Notes: generated by a model not told the origin, from the letters alone. DNA of 28,011 bases from Chrysophaeum taylorii (GCA_029834535.1 JAQMWT010000636.1:1-28011); one strand, 5' to 3'; shown: positions 1 to 8,529, counted from the stretch's first letter. Made by a program: numbers and translations.

Positions 1-558
1 AAGAGGATATCCTCGGGGTTGCCGATCGACAGAGAGCCACATAGAGCTGGACGTGGCAGAAGACGGGCTTCGCCAAGAGGACGCCGACCTCGCGGGGCGT
101 CAGGCACTGGCTCTTGGTGATCGTTTGGCGTCGGCGGGCCTCAAGGGATACAGGTTGGAGGAGCCTCGGTGACAACGACACGATCGATCATGTATCTGGT
201 ACCGTTGCAGTGGCCGTGCGACGGGTCGAGGTTGCGAAGACATTAAGCTCGCGATCAAAGTCAGCATGCCGTTGGTTGTCAGGGAGTTGAAAACTCGACT
301 CTTGAGAGCGAGGCGTCGTCTTCCGACCCAACCTAATCGGCCGAAAAGAACTCCGACGCCTCGTCTCCGGGAAAAAAAGGCCGCGGTCATGCGCGCGTTG
401 TCAGCGTCGACAACATCGTTTCGACGGGGCGTGAGAATGGCGCGCTGAAAGAGCCGCCGCGGGTCGTGGAAACAGTCTGCGAGGTGCCGTAGACGGCTTG
501 GAGGATCACTGTCTGGCTCGCAGGCCTACCTGATCCTTACCCTAAATCGAGGGACAAA
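1..558 (-). mobile_element. Helitron-derived repeat, copy 1 (partial, decayed helicase)
   Basis: This segment is nearly identical to 14335-14890 and 26917-27470. On the minus strand it encodes broken pieces of the C-terminal half of a PIF1-like Helitron helicase: an RAILTPRRNDV-like block, then RNLDPSHGHCNGTR, then a KSQGQTPRE-like motif V region. The blocks fall in different frames, so it is not functional. Its tandem-repeat end would lie to the left of position 1, outside the window. The other boundary is the CCCTAAATCGAGGGACAAA end shared with the other copies. Family assignment comes from recognised motifs; the copy is not autonomous. Confidence 0.75.
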
Positions 559-626
559 CCACAGGGGTATATATAGCCCCGGGCACTCACACACACCATG
601 ACCGGCATTCCTACCCTTACCTTTTG
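557..626 (+). repeat. 70-bp direct repeat, unit 1, with TATA-like core
   Basis: This 70-bp segment recurs at 932-1001 with only two mismatches. It contains TATATATA (568-575) inside a GGGG...CCCC frame, followed by a CA-rich run. It looks like a core-promoter module but no gene clearly follows it. It abuts the end of Helitron-derived copy 1. Confidence 0.7.
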
Positions 627-630
627 GTTA

Positions 631-690
631 TGGGCCCTTAAAGCGCTCGAGGTGGATCGCGCGTTCGAATCCGCCCCACCGCTGCGCCGC
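631..690 (+). other. tRNA-like / pol III promoter-like stretch
   Basis: GTTCGAATCC at 663-672 is a perfect B-box (tRNA T-loop) consensus. Upstream, TTAAAGCGCTCGAGG resembles the D-arm end of a leucine-type tRNA. No anticodon arm or matching acceptor stem can be folded and the T-stem pairs poorly, so this is at most a tRNA pseudogene or a tRNA-derived SINE head. Chance is possible. Confidence 0.3.
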
Positions 691-931
691 AAGGAGTGTG
701 TGAGTGCCTTCGAAGCAGTTGCCATCGCCAACTGCTGGAGCCCCGTCGTCTAGCACACACACTAGACCCCCCTCATCTGGGCGCTTTCACTTACCAGGAC
801 CGGGTTTTCATCTCCAACGCAGGTGTTCATCTTAAGCAGATGGCGTCGTCGTCGTCTGCTGGGTCCCCACCGTCTCGCATACACATACATGCTTGACTCG
901 CCCCAGATGTTCACGTTTCACTATGATGGGG

Positions 932-1001
932 AACCACAGGGGTATATATAGCCCCGGGCACTCACACACACCAGGACCGGCATTCCTACCCTCACCTTTT
1001 G
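932..1001 (+). repeat. 70-bp direct repeat, unit 2
   Basis: Second copy of the 557-626 unit, 68 of 70 positions identical, with TATATATA at 943-950. The 305 bases between the two units hold no recognisable gene; they include a small CAGTTG/CAACTG inverted repeat near 720. Confidence 0.7.
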
Positions 1002-1004
1002 CAA

Positions 1005-1123
1005 ACATCCTTCATGCTCCCCACACACACCCCCCTCTTAGCAGTCGACATTTAAAGACAAGGCCCTAAAGACAAACATCCTTCATGCTCCCCACACACA
1101 CCCCCCCTCTTAGCAGTCGACAT
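1005..1123 (+). repeat. CA-rich minisatellite, two units
   Basis: Two tandem units begin ACATCCTTCATGCTCCCCAC and run into CTCTTAGCAGTCGACAT. The same unit occurs twice at 27478-27580 and, degenerate and reversed, at about 6590-6690. In two of three places it abuts a Helitron-derived copy, so it may belong to that element's outer end. Confidence 0.65.
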
Positions 1124-2592
1124 CCTAACTACTAATCGACCGATGTTTGTCTGTTTGTCTGTCTGTCTGTTTGTTTGTTTGTCCCTCGATTTAGGGTAAG
1201 GATCAGGTAGGCCCGCGAGCCAGGCATTGATCCTCCAAGCCGTCTGCGAGCCGACGCCACTCTACCCTGAACCGTGGTCGCGGTGGTATACTGTCACTGT
1301 CTCCACCTTTTAATGCTCTAACTCCAAGCGTTGCACCGACTAGTTCCCCTAATCGGAAACATCAAACCTATTTGTCGGTGGCGTAAGGACATCAATCTAC
1401 GCCCGTGACGCCCAAGGCGCCCAAGGCAACTGCCCAACAACAGTCTAAATCTCAAGCAGCAAAGTCCGAGTATTTCCTGCTCAAACACTGTAAGTTTGAC
1501 GTACTAGCGATGATGTCCGGGAACGTTACTGCTCTTGGTTCATCGCCACCCAATTTTCTCATTCCGCAACATAAGGATCCCCAGTGCGGGCTTAAGTCTT
1601 TGCAGCAGCTGCTGACGGAAGCACAACAGACAGAGTTTGTAGATAACGTCCAATACCTCAGTTCATTGCTGTGCGTCAAAGCAAAGCGCATTCCGAACGC
1701 CCCTGCTATATCTCCTAGTGAGGGGATACGCTTTCATCGCTTCCCGCCCATTAAAGGGGTTGTCAAAGTACATGTGACGTGTACAGAGTGCTACGATAAA
1801 GGTCTACGGCGACCTCGCAGACTATTTCCACGACCCGCGGCGGCTCTTTTGAGCCAGCGCGCCATTCTCACGCCCCGTCGAAACGATGTTGTCGATGATG
1901 ACAACGCGCGCGTGACCGCGGCCTTTTTTTCCCGGAGACGAGGCGTCGGAGTTCTTTTCGGCCGACTAGGTTGGGTCGGAAGACGACGAGCCAGGACCAG
2001 ACGCCCCGCGAGGTCCGCGTCCTCTTGCCCACAAGTCCGTCTCCTGCCACGTCCAGCTCTACGTGGCTCTCTGTCGATCGGCAACCCCGAGAATATGCTC
2101 TTCTGAGTCGACGACTCCACCCTACCCCACACGTGCTGCGCAATACCAATAAGCCCCCTCCCGGCGTCTACACGCGCACTGTAGGTTAGCTTACTGGAAC
2201 CAGGTGAACTTACTGGGGTTTGAGATTGGGACTAGGTGATTATAGTGACCAGGTGAACTTACTGAGACCAGGTGAGCTTACTGGGGGTTTTAGAGTAAAC
2301 TCAAGGGTTGGCGGCGCGAGCGGATCAAAGCAGCTTGGATTGGCGGGGGTGAGAGCGACGAGCTCAAAGGAGTGTGCGTGAGCACGAGTGGGTTTACGCC
2401 GAACTTACCGGAGTTAGAGATTTGGACTAGGTGAGCTTACTGACCAGGTGAAACTTACTGGGACCAGGTGAACTTACTGGGGTTAGAGATTGGGACTAGG
2501 TGAACTTACTGGCGAACTTACTGGCCTGCGCTTGTTTAAAGACAAACAGACAGACAAACCGACAGACAAACATCTGTCGATTAGTAGTTAGG
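1124..2592 (+). mobile_element. Helitron-derived repeat, inverted copy, with insertion and internal deletion
   Basis: This is the copy in opposite orientation to those at 1, 13911 and 26511; decayed helicase coding sense is plus. The left end (TCCTAACTACTAATCGAC, then GTCT/GTTT repeats) is matched in reverse at the right end (2550-2592), giving terminal inverted repeats of about 40-50 bp not seen on the other copies. Helicase remnants lie at 1802-2095 with about 200 bp deleted near 1988. From 2180 to 2530 there are tandem units of GGTGAACTTACTGG type. A 556-bp foreign coding fragment sits at 1246-1801. Confidence 0.7.
1246..1801 (+). pseudogene. Captured fragment of the copia-associated downstream ORF
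   Basis: The translation aligns over about 185 residues, without gaps in its core, to the N-terminal part of the minus-strand protein at 15793-16443 (shared blocks YFLLK.CKFD, MMSG, QQLLTEAQQ, AKRI.NAP, PPIKGVVKVH, CT.C). One in-frame TAA at 1385-1387 replaces a CAA glutamine of the relative. Both ends of the protein are missing. Many differences are at third codon positions, so the two copies diverged under protein-level constraint. GTCT occurs on both sides (1242-1245 and 1802-1805) in a helicase context that is continuous in the other copies, so this segment was inserted. Function unknown; the conserved C-x2-C could bind metal. Confidence 0.75.
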
Positions 2593-2593
2593 A

Positions 2594-2945
2594 TATACTT
2601 GTACTCCTGGAAGACCACGCGCATCTTGAGCCGGTCCTGGAGCTGCTTCACGGTGATGACGCCCTGCCACTCCGGGTGCTTGGTCAAGCACCTTTTCGCC
2701 CCGACGCCGTTCTCCTGACAGTACTTGACGACATCCGCGAAGACCTGCTGCGCACGCCGCTTCTTCTCAGCGTCCGCCGTCGCCGTTTTCACGTTGAATT
2801 TGCGCGCGGGCTTCGTCCTGGCCGCCTGGCGCTTCTCCCGCGCCGACGTTGGCCTTGGGCCCCGCATCTTTGGCACCAGGGCCTCGGCCCTGGCGACAGT
2901 TGTGGCTTTTGAAGTCTGGTTGCGACCGTCGGGGCGTCGAGTGTG
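2594..2945 (-). CDS. Hypothetical protein fragment, Lys/Arg-rich
   Basis: I do not recognise this protein. The frame is open from about 2945 to 2594, with an internal Met at 2867. It has a basic, Ala-rich N-terminal part and then a compact block, VVKYCQENGVGAKRCLTKHP, followed by EWQGVITVKQLQDRLK, which looks helical and DNA-binding-like. The frame runs into Helitron-derived sequence at 2592, so the original C-terminus has been replaced. It may be the N-terminal helix-turn-helix of a transposase, but that is a guess. Confidence 0.4.
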
Positions 2946-3479
2946 GCACGGGTGAGCAGGCTCACCGCACACGACGCCGCCAGCCGAGACGGGCTGGGGA
3001 TCTCAGTCGCGACGTTAGGAGGGACAGTCGTGGCCGGCGCATACGGGGCAGACCCTTTCGGGCGGATCGAAGCGGGCGCAGCGTATGTGTTCAATTCGAC
3101 CAGCCAGGTCGCCAAGCTGACCGCGAGCGACGGCGAGGCCTACGACTCTTTTGGGTGGTCGGTGGCGATTTAGGAGGAGAGGATCGTCGTCGGGGCAGAC
3201 GGCGACGACGACGCGGGCACGAGGGCCGGTGCTGTCTACGTCTTCGACAGCCCGTGCGGCGAGGAATGCAAGCTGACCGCGAGCGACGGCGAGGCCTACG
3301 ACTACTTTGGGTGGGGTGTGGCGGTTTTTGAGGGCACCATCGTCGTCGGCTCGCCTGAAGGCGACGATGGAGCGACCGACGCCGGTGCTGTCTACGTCTT
3401 TCAGGGCTGCGTCCAGGTCACTATTCTTGCGACGGAGCTTTTTATGTGGAGTCACTTCTTATTCGAAGCCGCCTGTTGA
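2943..3479 (+). pseudogene. FG-GAP repeat protein fragment
   Basis: One plus-strand frame holds three FG-GAP_2-type repeats, each with the pattern LTASDGEAYD.FGW.VA, then (T/R)IVVGA, then GAVYVF. Such repeats form beta-propeller blades in extracellular or surface proteins and are abundant in some algae. A TAG at 3171-3173 interrupts the frame between repeats 1 and 2, and no start or signal peptide is visible, so this is a truncated pseudogene unless the stop is a sequencing error. The frame ends with TGA at 3477-3479. An open minus-strand frame over the same stretch is a composition shadow. Confidence 0.75.
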
Positions 3480-3499
3480 GATCGAGGAGAACGCCCACC

Positions 3500-3525
3500 G
3501 AGACAGACAGACAGACAGACAGACC
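3500..3525 (+). repeat. (ACAG)n microsatellite
   Basis: About six ACAG units. The same tetranucleotide runs form the tails of the Helitron-derived copies near 1145, 2540 and 14890. The rest of 3480-3711 shows no gene; it is the 3' flank of the minus-strand HYOU1-like gene. Confidence 0.8.
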
Positions 3526-3711
3526 AGGGGAGGGTAAGGAAGAATCGCGAACTTGACTTCGGCGCACCACAAGAGAGCCAGCGCAAGTCTCTCTCTACCC
3601 CAAGATGGAGGGTAAACATGTGGAAACGCGAGGTGAGGTCGCTGCGTCGTGAGGTGTGTGGTGGACGTTGACATGCAAATATTAAATTCAAGACACCATT
3701 CGTTCGTTGCT

Positions 3712-6243
3712 TCAGAGCTCGTCGTTCGCGGCGTTGTTAGGTGTCGACGTGGTTTTTTCCCCCAAGGGCTGTTTGGTGGCGGCGTCGTCGTCATCGTTGT
3801 CGCTTTTTGTGTTGGTGGCATTGAGGTTAGCGGTGGCGTTAGAGGGAGGTTTTGGGACGGGCTTTGGTTTGAGTTCAAGTTTGGCAGCCACGGTCGCAAC
3901 GGGCTTGAGTTTTGGGACGATGTCGGCAGCCAAGAAGGCAGGCGTCTCGTGTGGTAATTTCGCCGCCTGTGCCTTTACCATGTCATCGAGCCAGGTTTGG
4001 GCCTTGTCGATGTTGGCTTTGAGGTCGTCGAGGTCGTCGGGCGGGAGCCAGGGCTTGGATTTTGGCCAGTGGATGGTAGCGTTGGCACGGGCGAGGGCGA
4101 GGGCCTTTTTGGCGGCGTCGACGGCGTTGGGGCGTTTGGTGCTCTCCTCATAGCGCACGAGGATTGCACGCCAGAGGTCTTCGAGATGTATTCGTTTGCG
4201 ATCGACGTCGTCGATCGTCGCGTGATCCGAGTCGTAGGCGAGCCAGTCTTCGGCGTCTCGGCAGGCCTTGGCGATTTCGTCGCGCTGGTCCTGGGTCGAG
4301 ACAGTCGAGATGTCGGCGTCGCGTTCGGCGAGGGCGTTGCGCGTCGCGTAGATGGTGGCCTCGAGGTCGTTGAGGCGCTCAGCGCGCGTGACGCGCGCTT
4401 CTTCAGCGCGCGACACGGCTGCGAGCCGCGCCGTCGCCTCGACGGCATCCGCAACGAGCATCTCGTACGCGCGGTCGCCCGCCATCGTCTGCGCCACGCG
4501 GAGCGTCCGCTTCAACGTCGTCTTCTTCGTCGTCGCGTTGGAGGACGACGCCGCACCAGCTGTAGGCGTCGTCGTCGTCGTGTCGGGAGGGGTCGCATCT
4601 TCGGAATCGTCGACGGCAGCAACCTCGGCCTTGGTCAAGGTGGTTATGCCTGAGGCATCGAGCGAGAAGGACAACTGGACCTTGGGTCGGGCGGAGATGT
4701 TGTTCTTGGATATGAGGTCGGCCTTGAAGGTGGCGATGCCGGTGATATTGTAGCGTGCGATCGAGCGCGGGACGTCAAGGGGGGGGGGGTCGTCGTAGGC
4801 GAGCTCGCAGTCGACGTCAAAATCGTGCTGGAAGGCAATCGTCTTGGGCTTGCCGTTGAGTTTCGCGCCCGCCTTGAACAAGGTGGCGCGCTTCGAAAAG
4901 CCGTCGGCACCCCAAACGCGCACACCGACGGCGTAGGGGGCGTAATCGACGAGGCCGACCTTACGGACCCGGAAGCTTGTCGAGACATTGGCGCCGTGAA
5001 ACGCTGCGCCAAGCGCAACAGCCTCGTCGCCGTTCAGGTGGACCCCCAGCTCGAGCGGGGGCTTGGTACGCTGCGAGGCCAGGTAAGCCCGGAGCGTGTG
5101 CTGGACCTTGGGAACGCGCGCTCCCCCGCCGACGAGCTCGACGGCGTCGACGTCGTCGCACTCGAGCCCCGCCGCCGAAAGCGCCATGTCGACTGGAATC
5201 GCGAGCGCCTCGAAGACCGACGCCCCGGCCTCCTCGAGTGTGGCCCGTGTCACCGTCGTCGAAAAATCGACGTCATCGTGGAGCGACGGAATGCTCACGT
5301 GGTACTCGGTGTTCGCCGACAAGATCTCCTTGGTCTTGCGTGCGCTCGCACGAATCTTCGCCATGGGCCGGGCGAGCTCGCGAATACCGTACCCGACCTG
5401 CGCCTCGAAGCGCGAAGCCAACACCTCGCTCAACGCGAGGTCCAACGCGAAGCTCCCCGCTTCGAGCGACCATCCCTTCCCCACCACCTCCAGCTGCCCG
5501 ACCGTCTTGTTATTGCCGCCCGACGACGACGACAACGAGACGCTTCGCTCGACGTAAGTCGAATACTCGACAACGCACGCGCGCGCGCTCTCCGACCCCA
5601 CGTCGTAAAACATCACACGACGCTTCGTCTCGAACAACCGATCCAGCCCGAAATGCACGGCGGCGGCCGTCGTGTCGTCCACCAACGACAACACCCGCAG
5701 ATCGGCGAGCCGCGCGGCCGCAAGCGCTGCCTCGCGCTCAGCTTGTGTCCACGACCCCGGCACCGCGATCACGCAATCCCGAACGACATTTCCACCGTAC
5801 GCCCGCGTCATCTCCTTGGCGTAACTCAAGATCATCGCCACCAACTCCTCCACCGTCCACTCGTCAAACCCGAGAGCGCCGCGCGTCTCATTCACTCGCA
5901 CCCGACGGCCCAGACCAGGACTGTGCGATACGAGACGACGAACCGACGGATGACCCAATGACCTTCCCAGCAAGCTCGTCACCCGCGCGTACGACACCTC
6001 GGGCTTGCGCGACAACATCCCGTACGCATCTGACCCAAACTGACGCTCACCCCGGACAAACGCCACGGCCGTCTCTGTCTTACGCTTTGAAAACTCGTTC
6101 GTTACGATCTCCAGGGGCGCACCCGGCTGCACCAAAGCCACCTTCATGTTCTCGTGACCCAAATCGATCCCAATCACATTCCCGTGCACCTTGAACCACA
6201 ACAAACCTACCGATAACAACACCCGACGCACGCTCTCCCTCAT
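3712..6243 (-). CDS. HYOU1: ER-lumenal HSP70-family chaperone, HYOU1/Grp170 (Lhs1) type
   Basis: Large HSP70-family chaperone of the ER lumen, expected to act in protein folding and as nucleotide-exchange partner of BiP. The chosen start at 6243 gives MRESVRRVLLSVGLLWFKVHG, a good signal peptide; an in-frame Met ten codons earlier (6273) would make it less typical. The ATPase domain has phosphate-1 IDLGHENMKVAL, FYDVGSE in phosphate 2, and the adenosine motif ELVGGGARVPKVQ. A substrate-binding domain, a low-complexity T/A-rich loop and a long charged helical C-terminal region follow. The protein ends in NDEL, the ER-retention form typical of HYOU1. Length (843 aa) fits the family better than BiP (about 650). 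No introns or breaks are visible. Two CCACG motifs (6265-6274) lie just upstream; any link to the unfolded-protein response is speculative. Long open frames on the plus strand here are GC-driven shadows. Confidence 0.92.
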   Translation of the reverse strand: MRESVRRVLLSVGLLWFKVHGNVIGIDLGHENMKVALVQPGAPLEIVTNEFSKRKTETAVAFVRGERQFGSDAYGMLSRKPEVSYARVTSLLGRSLGHPSVRRLVSHSPGLGRRVRVNETRGALGFDEWTVEELVAMILSYAKEMTRAYGGNVVRDCVIAVPGSWTQAEREAALAAARLADLRVLSLVDDTTAAAVHFGLDRLFETKRRVMFYDVGSESARACVVEYSTYVERSVSLSSSSGGNNKTVGQLEVVGKGWSLEAGSFALDLALSEVLASRFEAQVGYGIRELARPMAKIRASARKTKEILSANTEYHVSIPSLHDDVDFSTTVTRATLEEAGASVFEALAIPVDMALSAAGLECDDVDAVELVGGGARVPKVQHTLRAYLASQRTKPPLELGVHLNGDEAVALGAAFHGANVSTSFRVRKVGLVDYAPYAVGVRVWGADGFSKRATLFKAGAKLNGKPKTIAFQHDFDVDCELAYDDPPPLDVPRSIARYNITGIATFKADLISKNNISARPKVQLSFSLDASGITTLTKAEVAAVDDSEDATPPDTTTTTPTAGAASSSNATTKKTTLKRTLRVAQTMAGDRAYEMLVADAVEATARLAAVSRAEEARVTRAERLNDLEATIYATRNALAERDADISTVSTQDQRDEIAKACRDAEDWLAYDSDHATIDDVDRKRIHLEDLWRAILVRYEESTKRPNAVDAAKKALALARANATIHWPKSKPWLPPDDLDDLKANIDKAQTWLDDMVKAQAAKLPHETPAFLAADIVPKLKPVATVAAKLELKPKPVPKPPSNATANLNATNTKSDNDDDDAATKQPLGEKTTSTPNNAANDEL

Positions 6244-6321
6244 CGCTGGAGAGAATAGCACAAGCCACGCCACGTACGTTAAACATTTTGGAGAACCGGA
6301 GTTTGGGGGGGAGGTTCAAGT

Positions 6322-6578
6322 AGGGTCGGATAAGAAAACGAGACTAGCCCGCGCCGCAACGACGGGTCCTACAACGCGTGGGCTTTTTCCTTTTTTTGCG
6401 TGAGGGGACGAAAGGATGCCGACTTCACTATGGGGACTAGTTCCATCGCGACGATCTCGCGGCGTGGCGGCACATACTGCTTGAGTACAAATGAACATAG
6501 CTCAGCGATCCGTTGAGTATGTCTTAGTACAAACTGAAACATAATTAACGGCTCGTACGAACTTTCTTATCCGACCCT
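6322..6578. mobile_element. MITE with 16-bp TIRs and 9-bp target-site duplication
   Basis: A 257-bp element begins AGGGTCGGATAAGAAA (6322-6337) and ends with its exact reverse complement (6563-6578). It is flanked by perfect direct repeats GGTTCAAGT at 6313-6321 and 6579-6587. It has no coding capacity. A 9-bp duplication points to Mutator-like (MULE) mobilisation, although the TIR is short for that group. It sits about 80 bp upstream of the HYOU1-like start, so it lies in or near that gene's promoter. Perfect TIRs and TSD imply a recent insertion. Confidence 0.85.
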
Positions 6579-6587
6579 GGTTCAAGT

Positions 6588-6771
6588 TCGGCTGCTAAGA
6601 GGGGGGGTTTTTAATGGTCGACTGCTAAGAGGGGGTGGTGCGCGTGGGTGCTCACAAGTTTTTGGTGCGTTGTGTGGGGGCTCGAAGGATGTGCCTGGCA
6701 CCAGAACGGCGCAGATGGGTATGCGGGGCCTAGTCGGGGTCATCGCCGAGCCGCGGGGCAGGCGAATAGCG
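6588..6771 (-). repeat. Degenerate reversed minisatellite and unassigned spacer
   Basis: CTGCTAAGAGGGGG appears twice near 6591 and 6620, and GAAGGATGTG near 6683; these are the reverse complement of the unit at 1005-1123. The rest of the stretch up to the LTR-like start is GC-rich with no gene. Confidence 0.5.
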
Positions 6772-7240
6772 TGTGGCGGTAACTCCCGCTTCTTCGGGCT
6801 TGCCTTACTTCTTAGGGCTTAACCTGCTTCTTATGGCTTACCCTACTTCTTAGGGCTTACCCTACTTCTTAGGGCTTACCCTGCTTCTTAGGGCTTACCC
6901 TACTTCTTAGGGCTTACCCTACTTCTTAGGGCTTGCCCTACTTCTTAGGGCTTGCCCTACTTCTTAGGGCTTGCCCTACTTCTTAGGGCTTGCCCTACTT
7001 CTAAGGGCTTACCCTACCTCCTATTTCTTACCCCTTTCTGTGGCGGCTACGTCACAACCTCATAAGGAGCATCTCTTATCATAAACCAACACCCAGCCTC
7101 AAGTTGAGAGGTTTGGAGAGCGGGATCTTTGTGGCGACGAATGGCCGACCCCTAGCCTAGCGCCGGCCTCGAGCGTAGAGGTCTCCGGCGTGTCGGCGAA
7201 ACACCCCTGAGCCTGGTCAGGTGCCGTTTCTCCGGCCACA
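6772..7240 (+). mobile_element. Gypsy-A 5' LTR (putative)
   Basis: The segment starts TGTGGCGGTAAC and ends CCGGCCACA, so it has TG...CA termini and is followed two bases later by a plausible primer-binding site. A related TGTGGCGG start occurs internally at 7039, and others at 7590, 26085 and 26361 in or next to the gypsy elements. The matching 3' LTR is absent because Gypsy-A is truncated near 12950, so the left boundary is uncertain (6772 or 7039). It contains the 19-bp tandem array at 6799-7026. Confidence 0.5.
6799..7026 (+). repeat. 19-bp tandem array of small hairpins
   Basis: Twelve units in exact 19-bp phase, consensus CTTACCCTACTTCTTAGGG; eleven are good and the last is degenerate. 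Most units contain CCCTA-CTTCT-TAGGG, a 5-bp perfect stem with a 5-nt loop. A-to-G changes at position 4 are shared by the right-hand block of units, showing local amplification. The array lies inside the putative LTR. It is not telomeric (no 6-7 bp periodicity) and not a CRISPR (no spacers). Confidence 0.9.
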
Positions 7241-7242
7241 AG

Positions 7243-7262
7243 TGGTGGAGGGCACGAGATTC
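7243..7262 (+). other. Candidate primer-binding site for reverse transcription
   Basis: TGGTGGAGGGCACGAGAT begins two bases after the LTR-like CA end. Its reverse complement ends CCCTCCACCA and reads as a tRNA acceptor strand with CCA following a T-loop end (GAATC). A similar string, AGTGGTGGAGGATGCGA, lies at 8181-8197. The tRNA identity cannot be decided here. Confidence 0.45.
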
Positions 7263-8529
7263 CGGTGACTACATCGGTTGCCGCGAACGAGTGTCCTGCT
7301 CTACACGGTCGGAATCAGCGTTCGCGCCCTGATCAAGCGCGCCGAAGTGTTCCCGAACGACCGTTCCTTCGCGTGAGTATCTCCGCGTACTTTTTTCGTT
7401 TACGTGCGTTATCTTTACGATCGTACGGGCGTGTTTCGTTGTCGATTACGACGCGCTTATATTCCGCATTTTTTTCGCCGAGAGTGTCCGGCGAAGTGGT
7501 GTCGCGAACCATAGGCATCTGAAGTGTGCCAAGCGGAAGCGGTTTCCGCACACGTCTTGACGTTGGTTTTGGTCGACGTGAGTACGCACTGTGGCGGCAA
7601 CACCTGACCGCTAAGGCTTACCCTCCCTTTCTCGAGGCTTGATACCCGTTCAACGGGGCGCCTTGCCCTACCTTCCTAGTGACATCATACCTCTCTTGTT
7701 GTCTTGCAGCATTCTTGAGTCATTCTGATGCGTCTCTCTCGTTGAGTGGCTTGGTGAGCGTGACCAAGGGTGTTGCGAGCTGTGGTGTCGAGTCGGTGAG
7801 CCCGGCGTTCGCGTTCAGGACGAGTCGGTGAGTTTCCTGTCAGGGGGTAGGGAGTGGTCCTGTGAGCCATACGGTGGGGATCGGGAGCGACTACATCGGT
7901 CGCACGAGCGAGTGCTGCGCGTATTGTATACGTGGTCGGATTTGTGGTGTGCCCTTTTCAAGCCACGGCGTTCGTCGTCCGGTTTGTTTGAGAATATACC
8001 AACGCACACGGCGTTGCGAGTGGACACGCGTTTGCGTTGGAGACACGTGCTCGTTGATTGTGTTGGTGCGCGTGGAAGGTGTTTGCGAGTATCGCTACCC
8101 CACGTCATTTTTTCCTCGTTCAGTGAGGTCTGGAAACGGTGAGTACTGTTTGCACTGGGACGGGATGTTTTTGTGCGCCAAGTGGTGGAGGATGCGATCG
8201 TGGAACATCGGTCGCCGACGAGCGAGTGCTCCGACGATGTATTACGTGGATCAAAAGCCCGACGGACGTGGACCGGATTGCGTTGAGTATTTTGCCGCCT
8301 CGGTAGGAACGCGAGGGTGGTTCTTCGTGAGATGGCCGAGGAGTGACGACGATTCAAGCAGGTGCGTCCGGAGTCGAGGCATTCTGATTTTTCGAGGATG
8401 GTGTGAACGTGTGGGACTGCGTTTTTGGCGCCGTTGATTGAGTCCAACGACCCACCGTGGCGAGCGTTGACGAGTGAGCGCGGATCTGCAGCCCGAAGTC
8501 GACTTCGTGAAGACGCGAGCGGAGACGAA
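7263..8529 (+). mobile_element. Gypsy-A leader with repeated blocks
   Basis: About 1.25 kb between the candidate PBS and Gag. It holds three diverged copies of a block with core ACATCGGTYGC followed by CGAGYGAGTG (about 7270-7312, 7889-7930, 8212-8240). At 7590 there is a TGTGGCGGCAACACCTGACCGCTAAGGC-like start whose next 100 bases are shared with 26361-26490, which suggests a second, nested LTR-type sequence. Frames of 60-210 codons on both strands lack similarity to known proteins or conserved partners; I treat the region as noncoding leader. Confidence 0.45.

Noticed and set aside
631..690. Functional tRNA gene
   Set aside because: The B box is perfect, but no acceptor stem, anticodon arm or paired T-stem can be built around it.
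3015..3455. Minus-strand frame opposite the FG-GAP repeats
   Set aside because: The plus strand carries recognisable repeats; the minus translation is repetitive only because the DNA is.
4825..6194. Long plus-strand open frames (378 and 405 codons) opposite the HYOU1-like gene
   Set aside because: They are antisense to a clearly recognised protein and are rich in Arg/Pro/Ala as expected from GC-rich codon shadowing; no known motif.
6799..7026. CRISPR array or telomere repeat
   Set aside because: Units are contiguous with no spacers, and the period is 19 bp, not 6-7; the array lies inside an LTR-like sequence of a eukaryotic retroelement.
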